64,000 bases of DNA. It comes from JBEKHT01 sp049511715 (lineage in GTDB: Bacteria; Chloroflexota; Anaerolineae; Anaerolineales; RBG-16-64-43). The number at the start of each line of letters is the position of its first letter. Position 1 is the stretch's first letter. Below the pieces are notes generated by a model. That model worked only from the letters and a program-made list of their open reading frames with translations. It ran no database searches and was not told the DNA's origin. Shown here piece by piece: positions 17,235 through 27,089 of the stretch. Both the position numbers and the translations under genes were made by a program. The DNA is taken from NCBI GenBank assembly GCA_049511715.1, contig JBEKXU010000007.1, forward strand, positions 104,655-168,654. Direction: 5' to 3'.

Positions 17235-18998
17235 ATGGCTATCCATCTTCTTCCCCCGGAAGTGGCCTCTCGAATTGCGGCCGGAGAGGTTGTGGAACGA
17301 CCCGCCTCCGTAGTCAAGGAATTGGTTGAGAACGCACTGGATGCGGGGGCGCACAACATCTCGATCCAGGTCGAGGCCGGCGGAACCCGGCTCATCCGGG
17401 TTTCTGATGACGGTAGCGGGATCCCGCCGGAAGAGATTCACCTGTCCTTGGAACGGCATGCCACGAGCAAACTCAGCACAGCCGAAGACCTGACCCGGAT
17501 CGCTACACTCGGATTCCGGGGGGAGGCCCTGGCCTCGATCGCAGCCGTATCGCGACTGACATTGATCAGTCGTCCTGCCTCGGAGGAGCGGGGGGCCTCG
17601 ATCTCTGCAGAGGGTGGCCCCGCCACTCCCCCGAAGCTGACGGGGGCTCCTCCCGGGACCAGCGTGACAGTTGAGGACTTGTTCTTCTCAGTTCCCGCTC
17701 GACGGAAGTTCCTAAAAAGTGACCAAACGGAGCGGCGGCAGATCGACTTGCTCGTGAGCCGATACGCCTTGGCCTTCAGCGAGGTCCGATTTCGGCTGAT
17801 TCAGGAGGGGCGCGAGGTTCTGCACACTAGTGGGGGCGGCAACCCGCAGGAGGCCTTGGCCGCCGTTTTTGGGTTGGACGCGGCCCGCAACATGATCGCC
17901 CTGCAGCCGTGGCCGGCCGCAAGCTTGGTCTCGGTTGAGGGATTCGTCAGCCCTCCCAGCTGGTCCCATTCGAATCGAAAGAACATCCTGTTGTTTGTCA
18001 ATCGGCGCTGGATCCAGGACGGAGCGATCACCACCGCGGTCGTGCAGGCGTACCACACTCTGCTTATGGTGGGGCGTTTTCCGCTGGCGGCGCTCTTCCT
18101 GTCTCTGGCTCTCGAGGAAGTCGACGTTAACGTGCATCCTGCCAAGAGCGAGGTTCGCTTCCGCAACCCGAACGCGGTCTTCACAGCCGTCCAAAAAGCC
18201 CTCCGTCAGAATCTGATTCAGTTTTCTCCTGTGCCGGGAGGGGTGGATATGGGCGCGGAGGTCCCGCGGGGCCGGGGGGGATACGGCTCACGGGTTGTGT
18301 CACCGGATTGGCACTTTCTGGAGGGGCCATCCGTTCTCTCCCGCCCAAAGGAAAACAGCCCTGCCGCCCCAGCTTTCGTTCCGGCCCCGCCGGGGCAAGT
18401 GGCTTCGGCGCTCGCCTCGGTTCCTGCCCTTCGCGTGCTGGGGCAGTTGGACGCAACCTATATCGTTGCCGAAGGACCGGACGCGCTCTACCTGATTGAT
18501 CAGCACGCGGCGCATGAACGGGTCCTGTATGAGGAAATGATGCGCCGACTGGAGGCCGAGGGAGAGGTCGCCCAATCCCTTCTAGAGCCGGCGCTGATTG
18601 AGCTTCCCGCGGCCAGCGCCCGGTTGATCCAGGAAGAAATCGACAGTTTGAAACGAATTGGTTTTGAAATCGAGGCTTTTGGGGAACAGACTTTTCGCCT
18701 CCGCGCCATTCCCTCCGCCCTTGGGCAGCTGGGAGCGCGAGAGGCGATTGAGACCGTACTCGAGGACCTAGAGGGGGAGGAAACCCCTCTCGCCCAAAGC
18801 CGGGAGGCCCAGTTGATTGCTCGCGTGTGCAAGAGGGCGGCCGTCAAAGGCGGGCACGTCCTTCCATTGGACGAGCAACAGGCCCTGCTGGAGAAACTCG
18901 AGAAGTGTGAATCGCCTCGGACGTGCCCTCATGGACGGCCCACAATGATTCGTCTGACACTCGACCTGCTCGAGCGGCAATTCGGAAGAAAAGGTTGA
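17235..18998 (+). CDS. mutL: DNA mismatch repair protein MutL
   Basis: ATPase and nicking endonuclease of mismatch repair. It has 587 residues. The GHKL ATPase motifs are ENALDAGA, DDGSGIP and TLGFRGEAL. The C-terminal domain carries the endonuclease metal site DQHAAHERVLYEE and the conserved CKRAAVKGGHVL and CPHGRP segments, so this is the nicking-competent type found in bacteria lacking MutH. A Pro/Ala-rich linker separates the halves. MutS is not in the window. Confidence 0.96.
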   Translation: MAIHLLPPEVASRIAAGEVVERPASVVKELVENALDAGAHNISIQVEAGGTRLIRVSDDGSGIPPEEIHLSLERHATSKLSTAEDLTRIATLGFRGEALASIAAVSRLTLISRPASEERGASISAEGGPATPPKLTGAPPGTSVTVEDLFFSVPARRKFLKSDQTERRQIDLLVSRYALAFSEVRFRLIQEGREVLHTSGGGNPQEALAAVFGLDAARNMIALQPWPAASLVSVEGFVSPPSWSHSNRKNILLFVNRRWIQDGAITTAVVQAYHTLLMVGRFPLAALFLSLALEEVDVNVHPAKSEVRFRNPNAVFTAVQKALRQNLIQFSPVPGGVDMGAEVPRGRGGYGSRVVSPDWHFLEGPSVLSRPKENSPAAPAFVPAPPGQVASALASVPALRVLGQLDATYIVAEGPDALYLIDQHAAHERVLYEEMMRRLEAEGEVAQSLLEPALIELPAASARLIQEEIDSLKRIGFEIEAFGEQTFRLRAIPSALGQLGAREAIETVLEDLEGEETPLAQSREAQLIARVCKRAAVKGGHVLPLDEQQALLEKLEKCESPRTCPHGRPTMIRLTLDLLERQFGRKG

Positions 18999-19192
18999 CC
19001 TTGCGGCGATTCCTCATCGCCCCGAGAACCCGTCCCTGGGAACGGGGCAGGACGTCGGCCAAAGGGTCGTGGCTGGGTGGGCCTGAGAAGGACTTCCCCG
19101 AGATGTCGGCCGCGCCCGAAAACGAGAATAGCCAAAACTGAAGGGATCCGAGAATCCGGCTCGCCGCGGGCGGGAAAGAGGCGCTTGGTTAT

Positions 19193-19675
19193 CTAGTCGT
19201 GGGGTTTTTCCGCGGGGCGGCTGACCAGGCTGCGCTCGGCGTTGAGCTTGCTGATCCCGTTGCGAACTTGGTTCAGCAGGGTGGTCATCTCGGTTTCGAT
19301 TTTTGAAAGCGATTCCAGAACATAGTCGTCGGCATCGCGGCGCAGGACGTCTGCCTCGGAACGTGCTTGGCCAATGATTTGCTCTGCTCGCGCCTGCGCC
19401 GCAACCGCTACCGCGTCTCGCTGGACCTGGGCTTCCACTCTTTCTCGGGCGAGCTCCACAGTTCTCTGGGCCTCCTCCTGAGCCTGGGCCAGGAGCCGAT
19501 CCCGCTGGGCGAGAATTTGCTGCGCTTTCTTCACCTCCTCGGGAATCGTCACCCTCAGTTGATCGATCAATTCGAGGAAGTGGTCCTCGTTGACGATGGA
19601 TTCATTCGTCAGAGGGATGTGTCGGCTGTGATTGAACAGCTCCTCCAACCGATCGACGAGGTGAAGGATGTCCAT
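19193..19675 (-). CDS. Coiled-coil protein, DivIVA/ATP-synthase-b-like, unknown function
   Basis: Not recognised with certainty. The protein has 160 residues from the ATG at 19675, which follows GGAGG. The first 40 residues (MDILHLVDRLEELFNHSRHI) resemble the N-terminal segment of small DivIVA-like proteins. Residues 50-135 form a long heptad-rich coiled coil with many Ala, Gln, Arg and Glu. Similar proteins are often encoded near coaD in Chloroflexota. It is separated from coaD by 806 bases, so co-transcription is uncertain. A cytoskeletal or membrane-associated role is plausible only. Confidence 0.6.
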   Translation of the reverse strand: MDILHLVDRLEELFNHSRHIPLTNESIVNEDHFLELIDQLRVTIPEEVKKAQQILAQRDRLLAQAQEEAQRTVELARERVEAQVQRDAVAVAAQARAEQIIGQARSEADVLRRDADDYVLESLSKIETEMTTLLNQVRNGISKLNAERSLVSRPAEKPHD

Positions 19676-20481
19676 GCAAGCCTCCGGAGCCGCAAATGCG
19701 GCCAAGGCCGGGCAGCTGTCCCCTCAGACGGGTAGCCCCCCGACGCCGCCCAGCGCAGTGCGACACCACCTCTTGAGCGGTATCCCTCGAAGATACAATG
19801 GAACGTGCGGAACGTCAATACGGCGGCGACAGCCACGGCTGAACCTCCCACCAGCCGCTTGCGGAAAACCGGCGCCAGGCAACCGGAGTCGTGAACTCCA
19901 AGGCGAGTGGCTTGGCGCCTTGGGGGGGCGAGGAATCAGGAGGATCAAGGCATGGAACCGCAAAAGCGGACCAGGGACTCCGCGGGCAAAACGGCCGCAG
20001 GAATCGGGGCAGGCGGCCAATCCCCTGGGAAGTTCATGCGGACCCCGTGCTGGCCTGTGCTAGGGCATGCTTCGGGAGCAGGTTTTCAGTTGGTGCAAGA
20101 GGTTGAGCAGCCTCAGATAGGAGCGCCCCGCCGCCGGTGGGCTTGCGTGCCTTGGGGGTCCGATCTGGGCCCAACCCCGATTAATCAGCGACGGATCGGC
20201 GCCATGTCCGCGGCAACCGCCGAGATGGGAAGCCCCTGAGACAGCTTCCCTGAGACTACCGGCGGCAGGGTCAAGGGACCAGCCGTCCTTTGATCCGGAT
20301 CCTTCGGTACTCCCGCGACGTTCCGTCGGGTTGATCAGCGGATCCTTGGAAACCGGCTTGACGCGGCTCCGGACAGTCAAATTTGCTGGTGGAGCCGGGG
20401 CCTCTCCGGTGGCCTCGGAACGCTCAAGGTCGGCGTGGCAGAGCACGGAGGGGTGCGTCGGCGGATTCCCGGGTCAAATTC
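19676..20481. other. 800-bp stretch with no recognisable gene
   Basis: Open frames of 70-130 codons occur on both strands, but they have biased Gly/Arg/Pro composition and no family motif. No structured RNA with a known signature was recognised. Confidence 0.5.
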
Positions 20482-21009
20482 CTAGTCCCTGAGCGAGTCC
20501 ATAGGGATCTCGTGCTGGCCATCCTGAGCCAGCTCCTTGTAGCGTCGCAACAAGGCTTCGCGGACGTGGGGCGGGACCATACTGCTCACATCCCCGCCCA
20601 AAGAGGCAATTTCCCGAACCGTGGAGGAGGAGAGGAAGGTGTGCTCCTCGCTGGTGATCAAGGCCACAACTTCAATGCCAGGTTTGAGGCGGTGATTGGC
20701 AAGGGCCATCCGGAATTCGTGTTCGAAGTCCGAGAACACGCGCAGGCCACGAACGATCACTTGGGCTTTGACCTCCTCGCAGAACTCGACGGTCAGCGAG
20801 CTGTAGCCCAAGACCCGGTAACGGCGGTCGCCCTCAAAGCACTTGCGCACCAGGCTCAGGCGCTCCTCGGGCGCAAAGAGCAGGCTCTTCAAAGGGCGAT
20901 CATAAACCGCAATCACCACCTCATCGAACAACCGCGCGGCGCGCTGGGCGATGTCAATGTGCCCGTAGTGCACCGGATCAAACGTGCCGGGAAAGACGGC
21001 GCGGACCAT
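20482..21009 (-). CDS. coaD: Phosphopantetheine adenylyltransferase
   Basis: Transfers adenylate to 4'-phosphopantetheine, the fourth step of CoA synthesis. It has 175 residues. The nucleotidyltransferase motif is FPGTFDPVHYGHIDI with His14 and His17, and the ISSxxVR-like signature is SSSTVREIASLGGDVS. RGLRVFSDFEHEFRMA is the pantetheine-binding stretch. Its ATG overlaps the recG stop by one base (TGATG). CoA made here supplies the arm of the acyl carrier protein encoded at 5748. Confidence 0.96.
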   Translation of the reverse strand: MVRAVFPGTFDPVHYGHIDIAQRAARLFDEVVIAVYDRPLKSLLFAPEERLSLVRKCFEGDRRYRVLGYSSLTVEFCEEVKAQVIVRGLRVFSDFEHEFRMALANHRLKPGIEVVALITSEEHTFLSSSTVREIASLGGDVSSMVPPHVREALLRRYKELAQDGQHEIPMDSLRD

Positions 21010-23507
21010 CAGGATACCTCTCCTTGTCCGGGTTTCCAGAGCGCGGCGAGGCGTTCGGCCATCAACTGGTGCTCCGGGCGCCTCAGCTCCGGATCCTCCC
21101 GGAAGACTTGTTGTGCCGCGGATCGAGCCAATTCGACCAGGTGCAAGTCCGTCAACTTCGCCATGCGCAGGTCCGCGAAGCCGGATTGCCGGGTCCCGAG
21201 GAACTCGCCCGGCCCGCGCTGGTCCAAGTCGTGCTCGGCAAGCGCGAACCCGTCGGAGGTTTCTTCCATTGCCTTGAGACGCTCATTATCGGCCGCGTCC
21301 TCCGTTTCAGCCACCAAGAGACAATAGGCTGGGTCGGCCCCCCGTCCCACCCGTCCGCGAAACTGATGGAGTTGCGCAAGCCCAAAGCGGTCGGCCCCTT
21401 CCACCATGATCACGGTGGCATTGGGGATATCCACGCCCAGTTCCACCACGGAGGTGCTCACAAGCACGTCCAACTCATGCTGTCGGAACTCCTCCATCAC
21501 AGTCTCTTTTTCTTCCGCTTTCATCTTTCCATGAAGGAGCCCAAGGCGCCAGCGTGGAAACACCTGCTTCCGCAGGCGTTCGTGCTCCTCTACGGCGGCC
21601 GTAGCCTCTACCGATTCCGATTCTTCCACCAGGGGACAGATCACGAAGGCTTGGCGCCCCTTTTCGAGTTGGCGGGCGATGAAACCGTAGGCGCGGTCCC
21701 GCTCACCGGAGAGCATGACGCGCGTTGTCACCGGTTGGCGCCCAGGGGGCTTTTCGTCCAGGAGGGAGAGATCCAGGTCCCCGTAGATGGTGAGGGCCAG
21801 GCTTCGAGGAATCGGAGTGGCCGTCATCACCAGCAGGTGGGGCGTGGTGCCCTTGGATCGCAAGGCGGACCGCTGGGCCACCCCAAAGCGATGCTGTTCA
21901 TCCACCACGGCCAAGGCGAGGTTGGCGAATCTTACGCCGGGCTCGAGCAGGGCATGCGTCCCGATAAGGATCCGAATCGTTCCCGAGGCCGCCCCTGCGC
22001 GGATGCGCTCCTTCTCTGCCTCGGGAGTAGCACCGAGCAGCAGTTGAACTTCCTGGGACGAATAGGGGCGAGGCAGAAGCGGATCGGCGTCGCCACCGTT
22101 TGCGCAAAGCAGAGAGAGAAAGGTGTGGTGGTGCTGTTCGGCCAGGATGCTGGTGGGGGCCAGAACCGCAACCTGCCCGCCCCCGGAGGCGACCAGGTGG
22201 GCCGCCGCCACGGCGACCACGGTTTTTCCGGACCCAACGTCTCCCTGCAACAGGCGATTCATGGGCCGCCCCGAGGCCAGGTCCTTTTCAATCTCCCCCA
22301 GAGCGGTCTCTTGCGCGTGAGTTAGCGTATATCCCAGCGATCTCTTCCAGGCATCAAACCCTTCAGGTGAAAAGAACTGTGGCGAGCTGACGGATTGCCA
22401 ATCGCGCTTTTGCTGCAGGACGCCCAGCTGCAGATAAAAGAGCTCATCGAAAGCAAGTCTCTTCTGCGCCGAGCGCAGGGCCTCCCAATTCGAAGGAAAG
22501 TGCGCTTGCTGGACCGCCTCACCCAGCGGCATCCATCCGCCTTCCCTCCGAATGGCCTCGGGCAAAGGGTCCGGAAGCCGATTCGACCAGAAGCGGACCG
22601 TGCTCTGCATCACATTGCGGAACCACTTCTGGTGGATCCCCGAAGTCAGGCCGTAGACCGGAATGATGCCTCGCGTATGAACCTGCTGGCGGTCCAGAGG
22701 TTCCCATTCGGGCGAACTCATGGTCAATCGCCCCAGATACTGGTCAATCCTCCCAGAAAGAGCCAACATGTCCCCGGGCTTGAGGCGCTGGACCAGCCAG
22801 GGTTGGTTAAACCAAGTGACCCTCAGCGATCCGCTCCCGTCGCTCAAGACCGCTTCGACCAAGCTGCCCTGACCCCCATGGGTCCTGCGCGATTCGATCT
22901 TCTCCAGAAGGCCGATGACTGTGACCACCTCGCCGTACCAAAGGCGCTGGATCGGCTTGAGGCTGGAGTAGTCATCAAACCTTCGTGGGAAGTCCCAGAG
23001 CAGATCCCCCAGAGTGCGCAGGCCAATATGCTCGAGCCTTCTGGATGTAGCCGGACCGATTCCCTGAATCACCGTTAGTGGAGACTGGAGTGCCTTGAGA
23101 TCAGCCTCGGCCGATGGGCGCGATGAAACAGCGGAAGCGGCCGGAGGCGTGACGGCGACGGTGTCGGGTCTGGGAACAGCTGGGCTGACGGTCGGGGGAG
23201 ATTCCTCCCCTTCGGGGATAGCGGTTGCGGTGGGTTGCTCTTGCGTTGCGGTTGGCACTGTAGGGAGCCCCAAGCGGTGCCGGATCCCGAGCAGGACTTC
23301 CGCACGGGATCCGGCCGGTAAGCGCGCATAGTCCTGCAGGCGCTTGGCCACGAGTTGAATCAGATCCTCAGACAGCCCGCTCTCTCTGGCCTCTTTCGTC
23401 CAGCTGTCGAGGACTTTGTCCAGTCCACCCAGGACAGCCCGATTGTCGTAATTGCGCTCGGCCTCGAGCCTGAAGAACTTGTCGAGCTTATCCAAGGCAG
23501 GATTCAT
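21009..23507 (-). CDS. recG: ATP-dependent DNA helicase RecG
   Basis: Reverses stalled replication forks and processes branched DNA. From the ATG at 23507 it has 832 residues and begins MNPALDKLDKFFRLEAER. A helical N-terminal extension precedes the wedge domain, which begins near LTVIQGIGPATSRRLEHIG. Walker A is LLQGDVGSGKT and motif II is DEQH in VVDEQHRFGVAQR. The C-terminal TRG segment (LKAMEETSDGFALAEHDL) is complete. An in-frame TTG at 23558 would add 17 residues; the ATG fits the family better. Confidence 0.94.
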   Translation of the reverse strand: MNPALDKLDKFFRLEAERNYDNRAVLGGLDKVLDSWTKEARESGLSEDLIQLVAKRLQDYARLPAGSRAEVLLGIRHRLGLPTVPTATQEQPTATAIPEGEESPPTVSPAVPRPDTVAVTPPAASAVSSRPSAEADLKALQSPLTVIQGIGPATSRRLEHIGLRTLGDLLWDFPRRFDDYSSLKPIQRLWYGEVVTVIGLLEKIESRRTHGGQGSLVEAVLSDGSGSLRVTWFNQPWLVQRLKPGDMLALSGRIDQYLGRLTMSSPEWEPLDRQQVHTRGIIPVYGLTSGIHQKWFRNVMQSTVRFWSNRLPDPLPEAIRREGGWMPLGEAVQQAHFPSNWEALRSAQKRLAFDELFYLQLGVLQQKRDWQSVSSPQFFSPEGFDAWKRSLGYTLTHAQETALGEIEKDLASGRPMNRLLQGDVGSGKTVVAVAAAHLVASGGGQVAVLAPTSILAEQHHHTFLSLLCANGGDADPLLPRPYSSQEVQLLLGATPEAEKERIRAGAASGTIRILIGTHALLEPGVRFANLALAVVDEQHRFGVAQRSALRSKGTTPHLLVMTATPIPRSLALTIYGDLDLSLLDEKPPGRQPVTTRVMLSGERDRAYGFIARQLEKGRQAFVICPLVEESESVEATAAVEEHERLRKQVFPRWRLGLLHGKMKAEEKETVMEEFRQHELDVLVSTSVVELGVDIPNATVIMVEGADRFGLAQLHQFRGRVGRGADPAYCLLVAETEDAADNERLKAMEETSDGFALAEHDLDQRGPGEFLGTRQSGFADLRMAKLTDLHLVELARSAAQQVFREDPELRRPEHQLMAERLAALWKPGQGEVS

Positions 23508-23554
23508 TTCGCAGGTCATCCCCGGTCTGAACAGCGCGGTGTTGCTCTGTGGGC

Positions 23555-24412
23555 TCAATCACGTGAGGACAAAGCGGCCAGCCCCAGGGCGCCCGAGCCC
23601 GTGTGCACGCCAATTATCGGCGTGCCCTCGACCACCCAGGGAACCCGGGCTCCTTCCGTCGGCCACATTCCGGGAGATTTCCGAAGCTCCGCCAGGAGTT
23701 CATGGGCTTCGGCTTCGGCATTCACATGGAGTACGGCCAGCTGGTCGAGGGGAGTCCACGACGCGGCCTGTTTCATCAGCTCTGCCAGAGCCTTGGATCG
23801 GGTGCGAAACTGGCCTATTCGTTCCACGGCCCCTCCCGACAGCGTCACCAGATGCCGGATCTGCAGAAGGTTGCCGAGTTCTGCCTGTAGCCAGTTGATC
23901 CTGCCGCTGCGGCGCAAGTTCTCCAGGTGATCAATCAAGGCAATGAAGCGGACCCGCTGCTTCAGATCACGGAGCAGGTCCAGCAGCGCACCGAGGGAAG
24001 CTCCCCGGAGAGCGGCTTTCGCTACGGCCATGACCTGGAACCCCAAAGCCAGCGATACTTGACCGCTGTGGACGACCTGGATCCGGTCCTGAAAGCGATT
24101 CGCAGCCACCCCGGCGGTGTTGTAGATCCCGCTCAGCCGGGAGCTGATGTGAATGGAGAGAACCTCGGCCGCCCCAGTCATCAACAACTTGGCATACGCA
24201 GCTTCAAAAGCCCCCGCGGACGGCGCTGCCGTGGTCGCCAGAGAGGAGCGAGTGGTCAGTCGCCGATAGCTCTCCGTGCGCACAGGATCGATGCCGTCTT
24301 GGAGCCCGCGGCCTCCAACGACGAGGATGGCCGGTACCACCTCCACGCCGAGGCGTCCGGCCTCGGCGTCGGGAAGGTCACAGGTGCTGTCCGTCACCAA
24401 CCCCACGGTCAT
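23555..24412 (-). CDS. DegV-family fatty-acid-binding protein (FakB-like), copy 1
   Basis: DegV proteins bind a fatty acid and, as FakB, present it to the kinase FakA. From the ATG at 24412 the protein has 285 residues: LVTDSTCDLP at the N-terminus, the SSRLSGIYNTA lipid-binding loop, and a C-terminal domain ending in GVHTGSGALGLA. It lies two genes downstream of fakA and 43 bases after a second degV gene. A 23-codon upstream in-frame extension was not used. Ligand specificity cannot be read from the sequence. Confidence 0.87.
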   Translation of the reverse strand: MTVGLVTDSTCDLPDAEAGRLGVEVVPAILVVGGRGLQDGIDPVRTESYRRLTTRSSLATTAAPSAGAFEAAYAKLLMTGAAEVLSIHISSRLSGIYNTAGVAANRFQDRIQVVHSGQVSLALGFQVMAVAKAALRGASLGALLDLLRDLKQRVRFIALIDHLENLRRSGRINWLQAELGNLLQIRHLVTLSGGAVERIGQFRTRSKALAELMKQAASWTPLDQLAVLHVNAEAEAHELLAELRKSPGMWPTEGARVPWVVEGTPIIGVHTGSGALGLAALSSRD

Positions 24413-24455
24413 CGCCTGACCCTTCAATGAGCCCCCAATTCCCATTGCCTCCTGA

Positions 24456-25319
24456 CTACCGGGCGGGAGAGTCGAAGGCAATCACTCCGATCGCCCGCGG
24501 GCCGAGCAGGGCTGCCACGGAGGCTCCCAGCTCGGCCACCTGGACACGGCAGGCTGGGAAGAGGTCGTGAATCCGTTCGATCAAAAGCTGGCCGTCCTGT
24601 TGCGCCTCCTCCAGCCCCTGCAGGATCACGAGATTGTGCAGGTTGGAAAACTCACTCACAAACTCGACCAGTTTCTCAACGGCTTGTTCGCGGGTGCGTG
24701 CCTTTTCGAGCGGGACGAAAGTCCCGTCCTCCAAAGAAAGGAAGGGCTTGACGCCCAGCATCTCTCCCAGGAGGACTTGGGCGCGGCTGAGATGTCCAGT
24801 TCGTTGCAGGTAGGCTAAGTCCTCGACCAGGAACACCGCGTAGAGGCGCGGAACCAGGTAACGAACCTGCCTGACGATATCTTCGAGAGTCGCGCCCTCC
24901 TCGGCCAATCGTACGGCTTCCTCAATCAACACCCCTAATCCCGCGGAAGTCGTCTGCGAGTCGATGACGGCGATGTTGGCTCGCCCCAGCAATTCCTCAC
25001 TCGCCGCCCGGGCGTTCCGGAACGTGCGGCTCAGCTTGTCCGACACATGGATGCAGACGATATCCTTCGTGCAGCGAGTCAGGCCCTCCAGAACGGCGGC
25101 AAAGGCCTCGACGCTTGGGGAGGCCAAGACCGGCAGGGTCCCCTGCTGCCGGCTCAGGTCGTAGAGAACCTGCGAGTTGATTTCCGACCCGTCGAGGTAG
25201 GATCGAGTTCCCAAATGAATCGTCAGCGGCAGGACCGCCACGTTGTGCTTCGAGAAAAACTCGGGATTGGGAAGCCAGGCCGAACTGTCCGTCACGATGC
25301 GTGCCCTTGACATGCTCAC
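24456..25319 (-). CDS. DegV-family fatty-acid-binding protein (FakB-like), copy 2
   Basis: Second DegV paralogue, 287 residues from the GTG at 25319 (an ATG two codons later is equally possible). RIVTDSSAWLP, the SDKLSRTFRNA loop and a C-terminal ELGASVAALLGPRAIGVI segment are visible. Sequence differs clearly from copy 1, so the two probably bind different fatty acids, as FakB1 and FakB2 do in Staphylococcus. It follows fakA by 41 bases. Confidence 0.86.
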   Translation of the reverse strand: MSMSRARIVTDSSAWLPNPEFFSKHNVAVLPLTIHLGTRSYLDGSEINSQVLYDLSRQQGTLPVLASPSVEAFAAVLEGLTRCTKDIVCIHVSDKLSRTFRNARAASEELLGRANIAVIDSQTTSAGLGVLIEEAVRLAEEGATLEDIVRQVRYLVPRLYAVFLVEDLAYLQRTGHLSRAQVLLGEMLGVKPFLSLEDGTFVPLEKARTREQAVEKLVEFVSEFSNLHNLVILQGLEEAQQDGQLLIERIHDLFPACRVQVAELGASVAALLGPRAIGVIAFDSPAR

Positions 25320-25360
25320 AATCGCACCTCTATCCCGCCATTTGGGTGAACCCAGCGCAC

Positions 25361-27073
25361 CTATTCCAGGGAGAGGATGAGGGGGTAATGGGGCTGGTCC
25401 CCCTCGATCAACTCGATTTCCTGCGTGGGATACTTGCTGCGGATCTTTTCCTCGATCGTCTTGGCCTCCGAGGCGGTCAGATCGCTCCCCCAGTAGAGAG
25501 CAATCAATTCACAAGATTGCGCCCGACCATGTTCGAGAAGCCGCTCGAGAGTCTCTTGAAGAGTCTCGCCGCTGACGGCCAGTTCTCCATTAAGCAACCC
25601 GATCATCTGGCCCTCTTTGACTTGCAGACCATTCAGCTCCACATCCCGGGTGGCCACGGTGATTTCCCCGGTTTGAACGTTCGAGAGAGCTTGAGTCATC
25701 GCCTGCGCCACGATCTCCAGCCTTCCCTCGGCGCAGAAAGCGAGCATGGCGGCAATGCCTTCGGGCACCGTGCCCGAAGGTACGATCATGACCCGCTTGA
25801 CGGTCAACTCCTTGGCTTGCTGGGCGGTCATGTGCACGTTCTTGTTGTTCGGGAGAAGGATAATCTGATCGCTCGGAAGATCCTCGAAGGCCTTCAAGAT
25901 CTCCTGGGTGCTGGGATTCATAGTCTGCCCGCCAGGCACAATGGCCGCGGCCCCAAGCGACGCAAACACGCGGGCCAGACCCTCTCCCGGTGCCACAACC
26001 ACGGATGCAAGCTGCCCCGGCGCGACCGCGGCCAGGCGGTAATTCCCCTTGGACTGCTTTCGGTTCGAAAGCGCCGTCTGTTCCAGAAGGTTCTCAATGG
26101 AAACCTTGGAGACGCTCCCCAGTTTCATGATGTAGTCCACAGGACGATAGCGCTTTTCGGTGGGCACGTGAATGTGCATTCGATACAGGTCCTCCCCTTG
26201 GCCCACCTGGATGGAGGTCCCCATCTTCTGGAGGTCGCTGTAGAAGGTCTCCAGGTCCAGAGGACGGTCCGGACGGAAGTCCACCACCACCTCGTAATCC
26301 TGACCGGGCTCGACAAGTTCCTCGGCTTCGAGAATCTGGACCGCCGAAAGCGGCTGGACCGTTGTGGACGGCTGATCCACCGACTCGCCACGCATCACGC
26401 GTAGCATCCCCTCGAGAATAAAGAACAGGCCTTTGCCTCCGGAGTCCACCACACCCGCTTCCCGCAGGACGTACAGGAGCTCGGGTGTGCGCTGGACCGA
26501 CCGGTCGGCGGCTTCAACGACCTGCTCGAGCATCTGCAGAGGGGTAGAGTTCTTTGCCTGCGCCTCGTCGGCCGCCTGCGCGGCGTCGCTGGCGACAGTC
26601 AGAATCGTGCCCTCCACGGGCCGCACGACCCCTTGATAGGCTGTGTCCCTGGCCGCCTTCAGAGCCGACACGATGTCAGAGGAATTCATCCTCGGGCGCT
26701 GATCCAGGCTCCGGGAAAAACCGCGCCAGAGCTGGGATAAGATCACGCCGGAATTGCCGCGAGCCCCCATCAGCGCCCCCTGAGCGATGGCGTGGGCGAC
26801 CTTGCCGATGTTTCGTTCGTGCCCATTCGCGATCTCCCGGCAGGCGGCCTGCATGGTCAGCACCATGTTCGTACCCGTGTCTCCATCGGGCACCGGAAAC
26901 ACGTTCAGCGCATTGACCGTCTGCTGGTTGGCGCTCAGCCAGGACAGCCCCGCGTTAGCCAGGAGCTTGAGCAGGATCCCGTCCACTTCCCTCAAATCGA
27001 ATCGGGGACGAGCCGAGAGTCCGCCCTTTCGCTCAGCCGGGTCGATACCCAAGGAAGAAGGGTATTGGGTCAC
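25361..27073 (-). CDS. fakA: Fatty acid kinase FakA (DAK2-domain, YloV-like)
   Basis: ATP-dependent kinase that phosphorylates fatty acids held by FakB proteins, feeding exogenous acyl groups into lipids. It has 570 residues. The DAK2 domain shows NVFPVPDGDTGTNM (57-70) with metal-binding Asp63 and Asp65, and GARGNSGVILSQ. The middle and C-terminal DegV-like domains (LLPNNKNVHMTAQQA; LIALYWGSDL) follow. The start is GTG at 27073, with no strong ribosome-binding site but 16 bases from the preceding gene. Two degV genes follow immediately, which supports a fatty-acid role rather than dihydroxyacetone kinase. Confidence 0.9.
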   Translation of the reverse strand: MTQYPSSLGIDPAERKGGLSARPRFDLREVDGILLKLLANAGLSWLSANQQTVNALNVFPVPDGDTGTNMVLTMQAACREIANGHERNIGKVAHAIAQGALMGARGNSGVILSQLWRGFSRSLDQRPRMNSSDIVSALKAARDTAYQGVVRPVEGTILTVASDAAQAADEAQAKNSTPLQMLEQVVEAADRSVQRTPELLYVLREAGVVDSGGKGLFFILEGMLRVMRGESVDQPSTTVQPLSAVQILEAEELVEPGQDYEVVVDFRPDRPLDLETFYSDLQKMGTSIQVGQGEDLYRMHIHVPTEKRYRPVDYIMKLGSVSKVSIENLLEQTALSNRKQSKGNYRLAAVAPGQLASVVVAPGEGLARVFASLGAAAIVPGGQTMNPSTQEILKAFEDLPSDQIILLPNNKNVHMTAQQAKELTVKRVMIVPSGTVPEGIAAMLAFCAEGRLEIVAQAMTQALSNVQTGEITVATRDVELNGLQVKEGQMIGLLNGELAVSGETLQETLERLLEHGRAQSCELIALYWGSDLTASEAKTIEEKIRSKYPTQEIELIEGDQPHYPLILSLE

Positions 27074-27089
27074 GAGTGGTTTCAGCCCA

